A stretch of 64,000 bases of DNA from Shewanella phaeophyticola. GTDB taxonomy: Bacteria; Pseudomonadota; Gammaproteobacteria; Enterobacterales; Shewanellaceae. The position numbers and the translations under genes are program-made. The notes under the pieces are model-generated. The model was not told the origin of the DNA. It worked only from the letters and a program-made list of their open reading frames with translations, and searched no databases. The first letter of the stretch is position 1. Every line of letters starts with the position of its first letter. Positions 28,898 to 37,510 of the stretch are shown here, piece by piece. The DNA is taken from NCBI RefSeq assembly GCF_025398315.1, contig NZ_JAODOQ010000001.1, forward strand, positions 682,001 to 746,000, given 5' to 3'.

Positions 28898-29274
28898 CAC
28901 CACAGAGAACACAGAGAACAGATCGGAGAAAAGCCAAAAAAGTCTTCTCTTAACTCGGTGTAGCGTGCAGCGCCTCAGTGTCCTCGGTGGTAAATCGCCC
29001 TTGTTTCCCAAAAAGAACCAAGCTTAAAGAAATAATGATCACCACAGAGAGCACAGAGAACAGATCGGAGAAAAGCCAAAAAAAGTCTTCTCTTAACTCG
29101 GTGTAGCGCGTAGCGCCTCGGTGCCCTCGGTGGTAAACCGCTCTTGATTTAACTACAGAGAATGAGCTGGTAAAAGAACAACGTCACCACAGAGAACACA
29201 GAGAACAGATCGGAGAAAAGCCAAAAAAGTCTTATCTTAACTCGGTGTAGCGCCTCGATGCCCTCGATGGTAAT
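28898..29274. repeat. three copies of a ~100-bp palindrome-ended unit, left of the GxxExxY gene
   Basis: Units start at 28898, 29040 and 29185 with CACCACAGAGAACACAGAGA and end near 28995, 29142 and 29274 with CTCGGTG(T/C)CCTCGGTGGTAA. The two ends are an imperfect inverted repeat of about 18 bases. The middle holds GATCGGAGAAAAGCCAAAAAAG and CTCGGTGTAGCG. Spacers of about 40 bases differ, and no gene was found. Confidence 0.88.
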
Positions 29275-29315
29275 TGGTTATATGATTTATTAGAGTGACA
29301 ACTTTAGAGGTTATT

Positions 29316-29684
29316 ATGGAAGATTTAGTAACTAAAAAAGTAATAGGTTGTGCTATTGAAGTACACAAAAATCTCGGATCAGGGCTTTTAGAGTCTAGTT
29401 ATGAGAGCTGCTTAATGTATGAGCTTCAGAACGCAGGTCTATTAGCGCACAACCAAGTCTTGTTGCCTATTAATTATAAAAATAAAACAATAGATGCAGG
29501 TTATCGTATAGATATTTTAATACCAGATAAGTTAATTATAGAGCTAAAATCCGTTGATAAATTGCTACCTATTCACTCAGCTCAACTTATTACTTATTTA
29601 AAGCTTTCAAGTATAAAAACGGGTTTATTGATTAATTTCAACCAAGTTAAATTGTTGGATGGTTTAAAGCGAATAAGTGTTTAA
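29316..29684 (+). CDS. GxxExxY family protein
   Basis: The 122-residue protein has the name-giving motif in VIGCAIEVHKNLGSGLLESSYESCLMYEL, with GLLESSY as GxxExxY. It continues with GYRIDILIPDKLIIELKSVDKLLPIHSAQLITYLK, which resembles a PD-(D/E)xK-like nuclease core (Asp, then Glu-x-Lys), and ends TGLLINFNQVKLLDGLKRI. The biological role of the family is unknown. In many genomes these genes lie among CACAGAG-type repeats, as here, with three units on each side. I prefer ATG 29316 because AGAGG lies seven bases upstream. It interrupts the rml genes and is surely an insertion into the locus. Confidence 0.9.
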   Translation: MEDLVTKKVIGCAIEVHKNLGSGLLESSYESCLMYELQNAGLLAHNQVLLPINYKNKTIDAGYRIDILIPDKLIIELKSVDKLLPIHSAQLITYLKLSSIKTGLLINFNQVKLLDGLKRISV

Positions 29685-29771
29685 CTACCGCATAAAGTAA
29701 AACATCTGCTCTCAGTAGTAAATCGCTCTTGATGCCATCGTAGATAACTACAAGCTTAAAGAAATAATATT

Positions 29772-30150
29772 CACCACAGAGAACACAGAGAACAGATCGG
29801 AGAAAAGCTAAAAAATGTCTTATCTTCACTCGGTGTAGCGCGCAGTGCCTCGATGTCCTCGGTGGTAAATAGCTCTTGTTTTCAAAAAGAACCAAGCTTA
29901 AAGATATAATGATCACCACAGAGAACACAGAGAATAGATCGGAGAAAAGCAATAAATATTAGCTCTGTGTAGTGCGCAGCACCTCAGTGTCCTCGGTGGT
30001 AAATAGCTCTTGATGCCATCGTAGATAACTACAAGCGTAAAAAGATGCAATAATCACCACCCAGAGCACAGATACTAGTTCGGAAAAAGCCAAAAATGTC
30101 TTCTCTCTTCTCGGTGTAGCGCATAGCGCCTCGGTGTTCTCGGTGGTAAA
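29772..30150. repeat. three copies of the ~100-bp unit, right of the GxxExxY gene
   Basis: Full units start at 29772, 29914 and 30055 and end near 29870, 30003 and 30150; a right-end remnant stands at 29711-29731. They carry the same CACCACAGAGAACACAGAG start and CCTCGGTGGTAAA end as the units to the left and in the same direction. Confidence 0.87.
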
Positions 30151-30261
30151 CCGCTCTTGTTTTCAGCACAAAGAGCCTCAGCAGTAAAAGCTTTCAGTTA
30201 AGCTATTAGATTAAAACAATCTCGGGCGTAAAGCCCTAAAATCGTTAAATGGAATATAAAA

Positions 30262-31342
30262 ATGGAACAACGTAATATACTTGTCACTGGTGGTGCTGGA
30301 TTTATCGGTGCTAATTTTGTCCACTATTGGTTAGCACAATACCCACAGGATAAAGTGATTGTTTTAGATGCGTTGACATATGCAGGTAATAAAGCCAATT
30401 TAGATATCGTTGCCAATAACAGCAATATGACCTTTGTGCATGGCAATATATGTGATACCGCATTAATTGAATCCCTTATTGATACCCATCAACTCAATAC
30501 TATTGTCCATTTTGCCGCAGAGTCACACGTTGACCGCTCAATCACCGAGCCAGATGCCTTTATCGAAACCAATATTCTAGGTACGTACAGCCTATTAAAA
30601 GCGGCTAAGAAAAAATGGATAGATGAACCTAAAGCACAAGGCAAACCTACACCAGAACACCGTTTTCACCACGTAAGTACCGACGAAGTCTACGGTACTT
30701 TAAATGCAACAGACCCAGCCTTTACCGAAGAAACAGCTTATGCACCAAACTCGCCTTATTCAGCCTCAAAAGCGGCGAGCGATCATTTAGTACGTGCTTA
30801 TCACCATACCTATGGCTTAGAGGTAACAACCTCAAACTGTTCAAATAACTATGGCTACATATCACTTCCCAGAAAAACTGATCCCGTTAATTGTTACCAA
30901 CATCCTTAATGACAAACCATTGCCGGTTTATGGTGATGGTCAGCAAATTCGTGATTGGTTATACGTTGAAGATCACGCCCGTGGTATTGACCTAGTGCTT
31001 AACAAAGGCCGCATAGGTGAAAACTACAATATTGGTGGTAATAACGAGTGGGCTAATATCGATATCGTCAAGTTAGTCTGTAAAGTGATGAGCGAAAAGT
31101 TTGCTGCCAATCCAAATTTAGCTGAACGTTACCCAAAGGCTTTATCAGCGATTGCCGGTAAAACTGAAAACTTAATCACCTATGTACAAGACCGTGCGGG
31201 TCACGACAGACGCTATGCTATTGATGCCACAAAAACCAATAACGAGCTAGGTTATGTGCCAGCAGAAAGCTTTGAAACAGGCTTTGCTAAAACCTTAGAC
31301 TGGTACTTAAACAACCAGCAATGGTGGCAGCCATTACTCTAA
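30262..31342 (+). CDS. rmlB: dTDP-glucose 4,6-dehydratase (frame broken once)
   Basis: RmlB converts dTDP-glucose to the 4-keto-6-deoxy sugar with bound NAD. Motifs are LVTGGAGFIGANFVHYW, FAAESHVDRSI, the STDEVYG strand with the catalytic Asp and Glu, and YSASKAASDHLVRAYHHTYG. The first frame leaves the family after CSNNYG at about 30853. The second frame continues YHFPEKLIPLIVTNIL and DRAGHDRRYAIDATK to the end. Changing GGCTACAT to GGCCCAT restores AsnTyrGlyProTyrHis, so the shift is probably an error. Combined length about 359 residues is normal. Confidence 0.93.
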
Positions 31343-31433
31343 TACGCTTATCCCTAAGCTGACGTCAATTAAGTACTTTTAGGTATTTAAACACTAATAA
31401 CACACTTATTTAAATTATATTATGGTAGTCGAA

Positions 31434-32840
31434 ATGAATATTACTTCAGTTATTATGGCAGGTGGAACGGGCAGTCGTTTATGGCCAATGTCTAGAGCAC
31501 TTCATCCAAAGCAATTTTTAAAATTAACCAGTTCATATAGCATGTTGCAAGAAACGGTTAATCGCACCTTGCCGTTTACTCACAGCAATATCGTTATTTG
31601 CAACGAAGACCATCGTTTTCTTGCGGCAGAACAGTTAAGAGAAATTGGCCAGTTACAGCAAATTATTTTAGAACCTGTAGGGCGTAATACCGCACCAGCG
31701 ATTGCACTAGCCGCTTTTCAATTACAAAAACAAGATAAAGATGCAATGATGCTAGTGCTGGCAGCCGACCATGTCATAAAAGACACCGCAGCATTTGAAC
31801 AAAGCGTTAAACAAGCAACAGTTGCCGCCCAGCAAGGTAAAATGGTCACGTTTGGTATTGTTCCTACACATGCCGAAACGGGTTACGGTTATATTAAGCG
31901 TGGTGACAATAGCTTTGATGGTTTCACTGTCAGCCAATTTGTTGAAAAACCAAACCTAGAGACGGCTCAACAATATTTAGACAGCGGTGATTATTACTGG
32001 AACAGCGGTATGTTCTTATTTAAAGCCTCGCAGTATTTAGATGAGTTAAAACTATTCCGTCCAGATATTTATCAAGCATGCGAAGCGGCAATGGCAGACG
32101 TAAGTGCCGATTTAGATTTTGTACGCATTAATCAACAGCAATTTGAACAATGCCCTTCAGAGTCAATCGACTACGCCGTCATGGAAAAAACAGCTAATGC
32201 CGTGGTCATCCCATTAGATGCACAATGGAGTGACGTAGGTGCCTGGTCTGCGCTATGGGATATCTCTAACAAAGACCAAAATAATAACGTTTTGCAAGGC
32301 GATGTATTAACCCACAATAGCACCAATAGCTATTTTAATGCTGAGCATAAATTAATTGCTGCTGTGGGTGTTGATAATATTGTGGTTATCGAAACCAAAG
32401 ATGCAGTATTGGTTGCCCATAAAGATAACGTTCAAGATGTTAAAGCCATTGTAGAACAACTTAAAGCAAGCAATAGAACTGAGCATCATTTGCATCGTGA
32501 AGTGTACAGACCTTGGGGTAAGTACGACTCTATTGACTTTGGCGACCGCGACCAAGTAAAACGAATTACGGTTAAGCCCGGTGAAAAATTATCCATTCAA
32601 ATGCACCATCACCGCAGCGAACATTGGATTGTTGTCTCTGGTACCGCTAAAGTCACCAACGGTGAACAAACCATCATTGTGACAGAAGATCAATCAACCT
32701 ATATCCCCCTAGGGACTATTCACGCACTCGAAAACCCAGGGAAAATACCACTCGAAATGATTGAAGTACAAACCGGGAGCTATTTGGGCGAAGACGACAT
32801 TGTTCGGTTCGAAGACCGTTACGGCCGAGTGAAGGGGTAA
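31434..32840 (+). CDS. manC: mannose-1-phosphate guanylyltransferase / mannose-6-phosphate isomerase
   Basis: This bifunctional type II enzyme of about 468 residues makes GDP-mannose. The N-terminal pyrophosphorylase domain has [16 protein letters not shown] and [16 protein letters not shown], plus [10 protein letters not shown]. The C-terminal cupin domain ([19 protein letters not shown], then [19 protein letters not shown]) is the isomerase. ATG 31422 and ATG 31434 are both possible; the second fits homologues. It overlaps nothing and lies five bases before manB, so the two are coupled. The GDP-mannose feeds gmd and fcl downstream. Confidence 0.95.
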   Translation: MNITSVIMAGGTGSRLWPMSRALHPKQFLKLTSSYSMLQETVNRTLPFTHSNIVICNEDHRFLAAEQLREIGQLQQIILEPVGRNTAPAIALAAFQLQKQDKDAMMLVLAADHVIKDTAAFEQSVKQATVAAQQGKMVTFGIVPTHAETGYGYIKRGDNSFDGFTVSQFVEKPNLETAQQYLDSGDYYWNSGMFLFKASQYLDELKLFRPDIYQACEAAMADVSADLDFVRINQQQFEQCPSESIDYAVMEKTANAVVIPLDAQWSDVGAWSALWDISNKDQNNNVLQGDVLTHNSTNSYFNAEHKLIAAVGVDNIVVIETKDAVLVAHKDNVQDVKAIVEQLKASNRTEHHLHREVYRPWGKYDSIDFGDRDQVKRITVKPGEKLSIQMHHHRSEHWIVVSGTAKVTNGEQTIIVTEDQSTYIPLGTIHALENPGKIPLEMIEVQTGSYLGEDDIVRFEDRYGRVKG

Positions 32841-32845
32841 TCACT

Positions 32846-34273
32846 ATGTCAACTACACTCAATAGTTACGATGTGCTAACCAACAGCAATATTGCATTTG
32901 GTACCAGTGGTGCGAGAGGCTTAGTCAGCGACTTTACTCACGATGTTTGTGCAGCATTTACCCATGCCTTTATAAGTGTCATGCAGGCTAGTAGCAAATT
33001 GACTCAACTAGCACTTGCCATTGATAATCGCCCCAGTAGTTACACTATGGCAATGGCTTGTGCGCAAGCAGCCAAACAAGCCAATATCGAGGTTATTTTC
33101 TATGGTGTAGTGCCAACACCTGCGCTTGCCTATGTGGCTATGCAGCAAGGTATACCTTGCATTATGGTTACTGGCAGCCATATTCCGTTTGACCGTAATG
33201 GCTTAAAGTTTTACAGAGCAGAGGGCGAAATAAGCAAACAAGATGAACAAGATATCTTAAATGCTCACGTTGAATTTAACGCCATAACCGATATCCCTAG
33301 TTTATCAGCAAATAGCGAAGCTTCTACTCAATATATTGCTCGTTATACGTCACTGTATTCAAATAAACCATTGATGGGCAAACGCATTGGTATTTACGAG
33401 CATTCAAGTGCGAGTCGAGACTTGTACCATCATATTTTCACTACACTAGGTGCAGAGGTCATTACTCTTGAGCGTACAGATACCTTTGTTCCTATTGATA
33501 CCGAAGCCGTAGCCGAAGAAGACAGACAAAAAGCCAGAGCATGGGCTCAGCAATATCAACTCAATGCGATATTCTCTACCGACGGAGATGGCGATAGACC
33601 ATTACTTGCCGACGAGCATGGCGAATGGTTACGAGGCGATATTTTAGGCTTACTGTGTGCCCAAGCGCTAGAAGTTGAGGCGCTAGCGGTCCCTGTAAGT
33701 TGTAATACGGCCATTGAGTTAACAAAGCGTTTTAAACAAGTCATAAGAACAAAAATCGGTTCACCTTATGTTATTGCGGCATTTGACACGCTAAAAAATC
33801 AATACCGTTCTTTTGCTGGCTTTGAGGCCAACGGTGGCTTTTTATTAGGCAGTGATATTGCAGTAGGTGACAAGGTATTAAAAAGCTTACCGACTCGAGA
33901 CGCAGTATTACCCGCTATTATTGCCTTAACCGCAAGCATGACAGAACCGCTATCAAAATCGGTTAATGTTTTACCTAAACGTATTACGGCTAGCGATCGT
34001 ATTAAAAACTTCGCAACCGAGCGCAGTAAAGCTATCATCGCCAACGCGGCCAAAGCACCACAACAATTTGTTTTAGCACTGGGTTATACCCAAAAAATCA
34101 TCTCAAATATTAACCAAACCGATGGGTTAAGAATTACCTTTAATGACGGAGATATTATCCATTTACGTCCATCAGGTAATGCGCCAGAGCTTCGTTGTTA
34201 TGCAGAATCAAATGTTGAGCAACATGCACTTGATTATGTTAATAACACGCTGTTAAAACTACAAACCTTATAA
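32846..34273 (+). CDS. manB: phosphomannomutase
   Basis: The 475-residue alpha-D-phosphohexomutase has AFGTSGARGLV at the start, the phosphoserine loop as VTGSHIPFDRNGLKFY, and the metal site STDGDGDRPLL. FEANGGFLLGSDIA is the sugar-binding loop, and the phosphate-binding end is LRPSGNAPELRCYAES. The serine loop reads TGSHIP instead of the more frequent TASHNP, as in one branch of these enzymes. It supplies mannose-1-phosphate for the ManC reaction immediately upstream. The frame is intact. Confidence 0.92.
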   Translation: MSTTLNSYDVLTNSNIAFGTSGARGLVSDFTHDVCAAFTHAFISVMQASSKLTQLALAIDNRPSSYTMAMACAQAAKQANIEVIFYGVVPTPALAYVAMQQGIPCIMVTGSHIPFDRNGLKFYRAEGEISKQDEQDILNAHVEFNAITDIPSLSANSEASTQYIARYTSLYSNKPLMGKRIGIYEHSSASRDLYHHIFTTLGAEVITLERTDTFVPIDTEAVAEEDRQKARAWAQQYQLNAIFSTDGDGDRPLLADEHGEWLRGDILGLLCAQALEVEALAVPVSCNTAIELTKRFKQVIRTKIGSPYVIAAFDTLKNQYRSFAGFEANGGFLLGSDIAVGDKVLKSLPTRDAVLPAIIALTASMTEPLSKSVNVLPKRITASDRIKNFATERSKAIIANAAKAPQQFVLALGYTQKIISNINQTDGLRITFNDGDIIHLRPSGNAPELRCYAESNVEQHALDYVNNTLLKLQTL

Positions 34274-34308
34274 CAATTTAAGTCATAACATACACTAATG
34301 GGCATATC

Positions 34309-36111
34309 ATGAAATTATTGGTTTTTTGTGGTTTATTAAATATCGAAAATAAACAAGCGTTAGTTGATATGTTTGTCAGTCACAATGCAATTAACGTAAA
34401 TGACGCTGTAGCAAGTAATGACCTACAACAATTAAATGACTACTTATCGGTATTACAACAAGGTAAAACAGCAACAGAATACCAGGATAAAGTCGCGATT
34501 TACTTTTATCATGGTGATGTTGAGTTACTCAATAGTACACCGTTAAATAGCGATAATTATCATTATATTTCATTTTATTCAGCGCCTGAAGTGAGTATAG
34601 CGCCATCACTCAGCGAGCAAGATTGGTTAAGTGATTCAAGCGCAATACTAGATCTGTATTTATCTAATATGGAGCAATCATATCTAATAAATCAAGCAGA
34701 TATCGTTAACCATGCTGAGCAAATCGTTAAATTGCTCAACAGCGTTTCTGGCTTAGTGCTTAAAATGCAAACCGTAAAACAACAAGCTGAAAATGTACTG
34801 AGCATTGCTCAAATCGTTCAGTCTATTAACAGCATCAAAAACAACCCTCAGCTACAGCAATTGTTCGAGCAATTAGAAGGCACAACAGATATCACTAAAG
34901 CAGACTATGGTTTATCTGTAGAAGCAAGGCTACAGGCTTGGTTATCTCTGTTGTTAACCACGGCTAAAGGTGCTCAACAAGATGTAACACAATTAGCAAG
35001 CCACATTGATGATTTGCAACAAAAAAATAGCGTGTTAATAGAGCAAACTACGGCCGGTGATGCCGAAAAAGAATTAGCATTTTTGCAAATAAATCAGTTG
35101 CAAGAAGAGCTTGAACTCGCACACAGCCAAAGTCAAAAGCTTGCAATTGAGCATCATGCTGCCACAGAGCAAAATAAACAAATACAACATCAATTAGCCC
35201 TTGAAACGGCGTCATTCACTGACAAGTTAGCACAGTCAGAAATATTGCAAACAAAGCTTACCAGCGAAAACGAATTAGCATTACTGCAAATCAGTCAGTT
35301 GCAAGAAGAGCTTGAGCAATCGTTTGTTAATAGCGAACAACTTAAGGCTGAACATCAAGACAGTATCGAGCTGTTAGTAGCAGAAGCTGAACGACAACAA
35401 GAGTTGTTGACCAGCGAAAACGAATTAGCATTACTGCAAATTAGTCAGTTACAAGAAGAACTTGAACAATCGTTTGTTAATAGCGAACAACTTAAGGCTG
35501 AGCATCAAGACAGTATCGAGCAGTTAGCACAAGCTGAACGACAACAAGAATTGTTGATCAGTGAAAGCGAGTTAGCGTTACGGCAAATAAGTCAGTTGCA
35601 AGAAGAGCTCGAGCTATCGTTTATTAATAGCGAACAATTCAAAGATGATTATAAAGTCAGTATCGAGCAGTTAGCAAAAGCTGAACGACAACAACAATCG
35701 TTGAACAGCGAAAACGAATTAGCATTGCTGCAAATTAATCAGTTACAAGAAGAGCTTGAACAAACGTTTTTACATAATCAGACACTGTCGCAAAAGATTG
35801 ATCATCAAAATGCTGAACTTAAACAACTTAAAGATGAGTATAACCAAAAAATGGCTAACAGTATTTCAGTTGAGCAATCCATTGCCAACGATAATGAATA
35901 TCAAGCAAAAATTAATGATCTTGAATTAAAGGTATGTGATTTAGAGTCTGAAAATGAATTAGCCTTATTGCAAATAAATCAATTGCAAGAAGAATTAGAG
36001 TTTTACTACATCAAATTCCAGCAAGGCGGACTGTGGACGCCAATATCAATAAGCAGTGATGCGAGTGCACCACATTACCTCCAAAATACGTTATCGTTAA
36101 TGACGTTATAA
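34309..36111 (+). CDS. coiled-coil protein with repeated LQINQLQEELE motif
   Basis: The 600-residue protein has a globular N-terminal part of about 240 residues (MKLLVFCGLLNIENKQAL opening) with no family that I recognise. A long coiled coil built of repeats about 49 residues long follows. The sequence ENELALLQINQLQEELE, with small variants, appears six times and the last copy is followed by FYYIKFQQGG. This motif is common, usually as a single copy, near the ends of exopolysaccharide and O-antigen proteins in gammaproteobacteria. There is no signal peptide or membrane helix, so it is probably cytoplasmic. DNA identity between the two central repeats is very high, which suggests recent duplication. 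It begins the glycosyltransferase part of the locus and is four bases from the next gene. Confidence 0.75.
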   Translation: MKLLVFCGLLNIENKQALVDMFVSHNAINVNDAVASNDLQQLNDYLSVLQQGKTATEYQDKVAIYFYHGDVELLNSTPLNSDNYHYISFYSAPEVSIAPSLSEQDWLSDSSAILDLYLSNMEQSYLINQADIVNHAEQIVKLLNSVSGLVLKMQTVKQQAENVLSIAQIVQSINSIKNNPQLQQLFEQLEGTTDITKADYGLSVEARLQAWLSLLLTTAKGAQQDVTQLASHIDDLQQKNSVLIEQTTAGDAEKELAFLQINQLQEELELAHSQSQKLAIEHHAATEQNKQIQHQLALETASFTDKLAQSEILQTKLTSENELALLQISQLQEELEQSFVNSEQLKAEHQDSIELLVAEAERQQELLTSENELALLQISQLQEELEQSFVNSEQLKAEHQDSIEQLAQAERQQELLISESELALRQISQLQEELELSFINSEQFKDDYKVSIEQLAKAERQQQSLNSENELALLQINQLQEELEQTFLHNQTLSQKIDHQNAELKQLKDEYNQKMANSISVEQSIANDNEYQAKINDLELKVCDLESENELALLQINQLQEELEFYYIKFQQGGLWTPISISSDASAPHYLQNTLSLMTL

Positions 36112-36114
36112 TCA

Positions 36115-37446
36115 ATGTCGGTTAACCAAACTGCTCAGCAACGGCTGATAATACTAGACCCCGGTTTACGGGAGCTAGGAGGCCATCACCCTGCAACGGT
36201 ATTGGCGATAGCTGATGCCTTCACAAATAATGAGCAGGTTAGTATTGAGCTTTTATGCCACCAAGATTGCCCAACAGCATTTACAGAAAACTTAAACGGC
36301 AAGGTTAAGGTCACTCATCACTTTGCAACCGATTTTTATCAGTATTTTTACCAGTTACCCAGCAATCAAGCATTACAGCAATACTGCAACCGTCTTGCCT
36401 TAGAATATATAAGTGCAATCAAGTTGTGCCTATCGGGCATTAATAAAAAGAATAAAAAAAATCAAAAAATAATGTTTTGGTGCCACACCCTAAATTGGCA
36501 ACATGCCAAAGCGTTAGCATTAGCACTAGATGTATTGAAACAAAATCATGAGGCCGAATATGTTGCTGAAATAGCAATAATCGTCGGTTTAATGTACAGT
36601 CCGCTAGATTCAATAAAAAGCATTAAACGTAAAATGCATTATGAGTTGGCCTTTAGGCATTTAGCCAAACACGACAGTGTCAAATTTTTTGCAGTAGATT
36701 ATGAATTACAAAAACAATACTCATCGCTATTAAATAAGTATGTTGATATCCAACCCTGTTTACTGGTTGGAGAAAGTCAAAAGAATAACCATAATATCAA
36801 TCAACAAATAAATGTTTATCATTTAGGTGTCATCACAGCTGATAATGTGAAAGATAGATCAGACAATAATCAAGTGACGATTATCTTGTATACTGGCGAT
36901 GCAAAATTAAATAAAGGTTTTTCAGAACTCCCTAACATTACTGGTATTTTGTTAGCGAATACCTCAAACTACCAATTTGTTATCCAGTACTCTATAACTA
37001 ATGATTCAACAATATTAAGCGAAACAGATATAAAGCTTAAAAGCTTAGCAAGTGAACATAGTAATTTGACGGTAATAAATCAATTTTTAGAACATCATGA
37101 ACTCATCGAGCTGTTTAAAGCAGGTGATGCGATTTTATTTAACTATGATCCCGAAGTGTATCAATATCAAAGCTCTGGTGTGCTCTGGTTAGCGGCATAT
37201 CACCAGTTAGACATTTTAAATATGACAAAAAACTGGATAAGTCGTGAGGCCGAACGACTCAATTTAACCCATTTTTACTGCAACAGCATTATAAAACTGA
37301 ATAAAACGTTAGTTAACATTCGCCCTAAAAGTTTAAAAGTGACTAAGGTTGTCAATCCAAAAGAACCAGTAGGCGAAAAAAATAACACCTACAGTGATAA
37401 ACTGTTCGTTGCGCTATCAGAATGGTTTAACAATATTGTTGATTAA
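36115..37446 (+). CDS. probable GT-B type glycosyltransferase
   Basis: The 443-residue protein opens with LIILDPGLRELGGHHPATVLAIADAF, which resembles the first Rossmann strand and loop of glycosyltransferases found in polysaccharide loci. The C-terminal half has NLTVINQFLEHHELIELFKAGDAILFNYDPEVYQYQSSGVLWLAAYH, like the nucleotide-sugar half of GT-B enzymes (read here as a pattern, not a proven match). No signal peptide or membrane helix is seen. It follows the coiled-coil gene directly and may act with it. The acceptor and donor are unknown. Confidence 0.6.
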   Translation: MSVNQTAQQRLIILDPGLRELGGHHPATVLAIADAFTNNEQVSIELLCHQDCPTAFTENLNGKVKVTHHFATDFYQYFYQLPSNQALQQYCNRLALEYISAIKLCLSGINKKNKKNQKIMFWCHTLNWQHAKALALALDVLKQNHEAEYVAEIAIIVGLMYSPLDSIKSIKRKMHYELAFRHLAKHDSVKFFAVDYELQKQYSSLLNKYVDIQPCLLVGESQKNNHNINQQINVYHLGVITADNVKDRSDNNQVTIILYTGDAKLNKGFSELPNITGILLANTSNYQFVIQYSITNDSTILSETDIKLKSLASEHSNLTVINQFLEHHELIELFKAGDAILFNYDPEVYQYQSSGVLWLAAYHQLDILNMTKNWISREAERLNLTHFYCNSIIKLNKTLVNIRPKSLKVTKVVNPKEPVGEKNNTYSDKLFVALSEWFNNIVD

Positions 37447-37510
37447 GTTAGCTAATTAATATTTTAAAAGATAAAAATAAGCTTAGTGCCTCCTTTAAAG
37501 GAATAATGTA

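Noticed and set aside
28898..30150. CRISPR array
   Set aside because: Units are about 100 bases with inverted ends, spacers are irregular and partly shared, and a GxxExxY gene lies in the middle.
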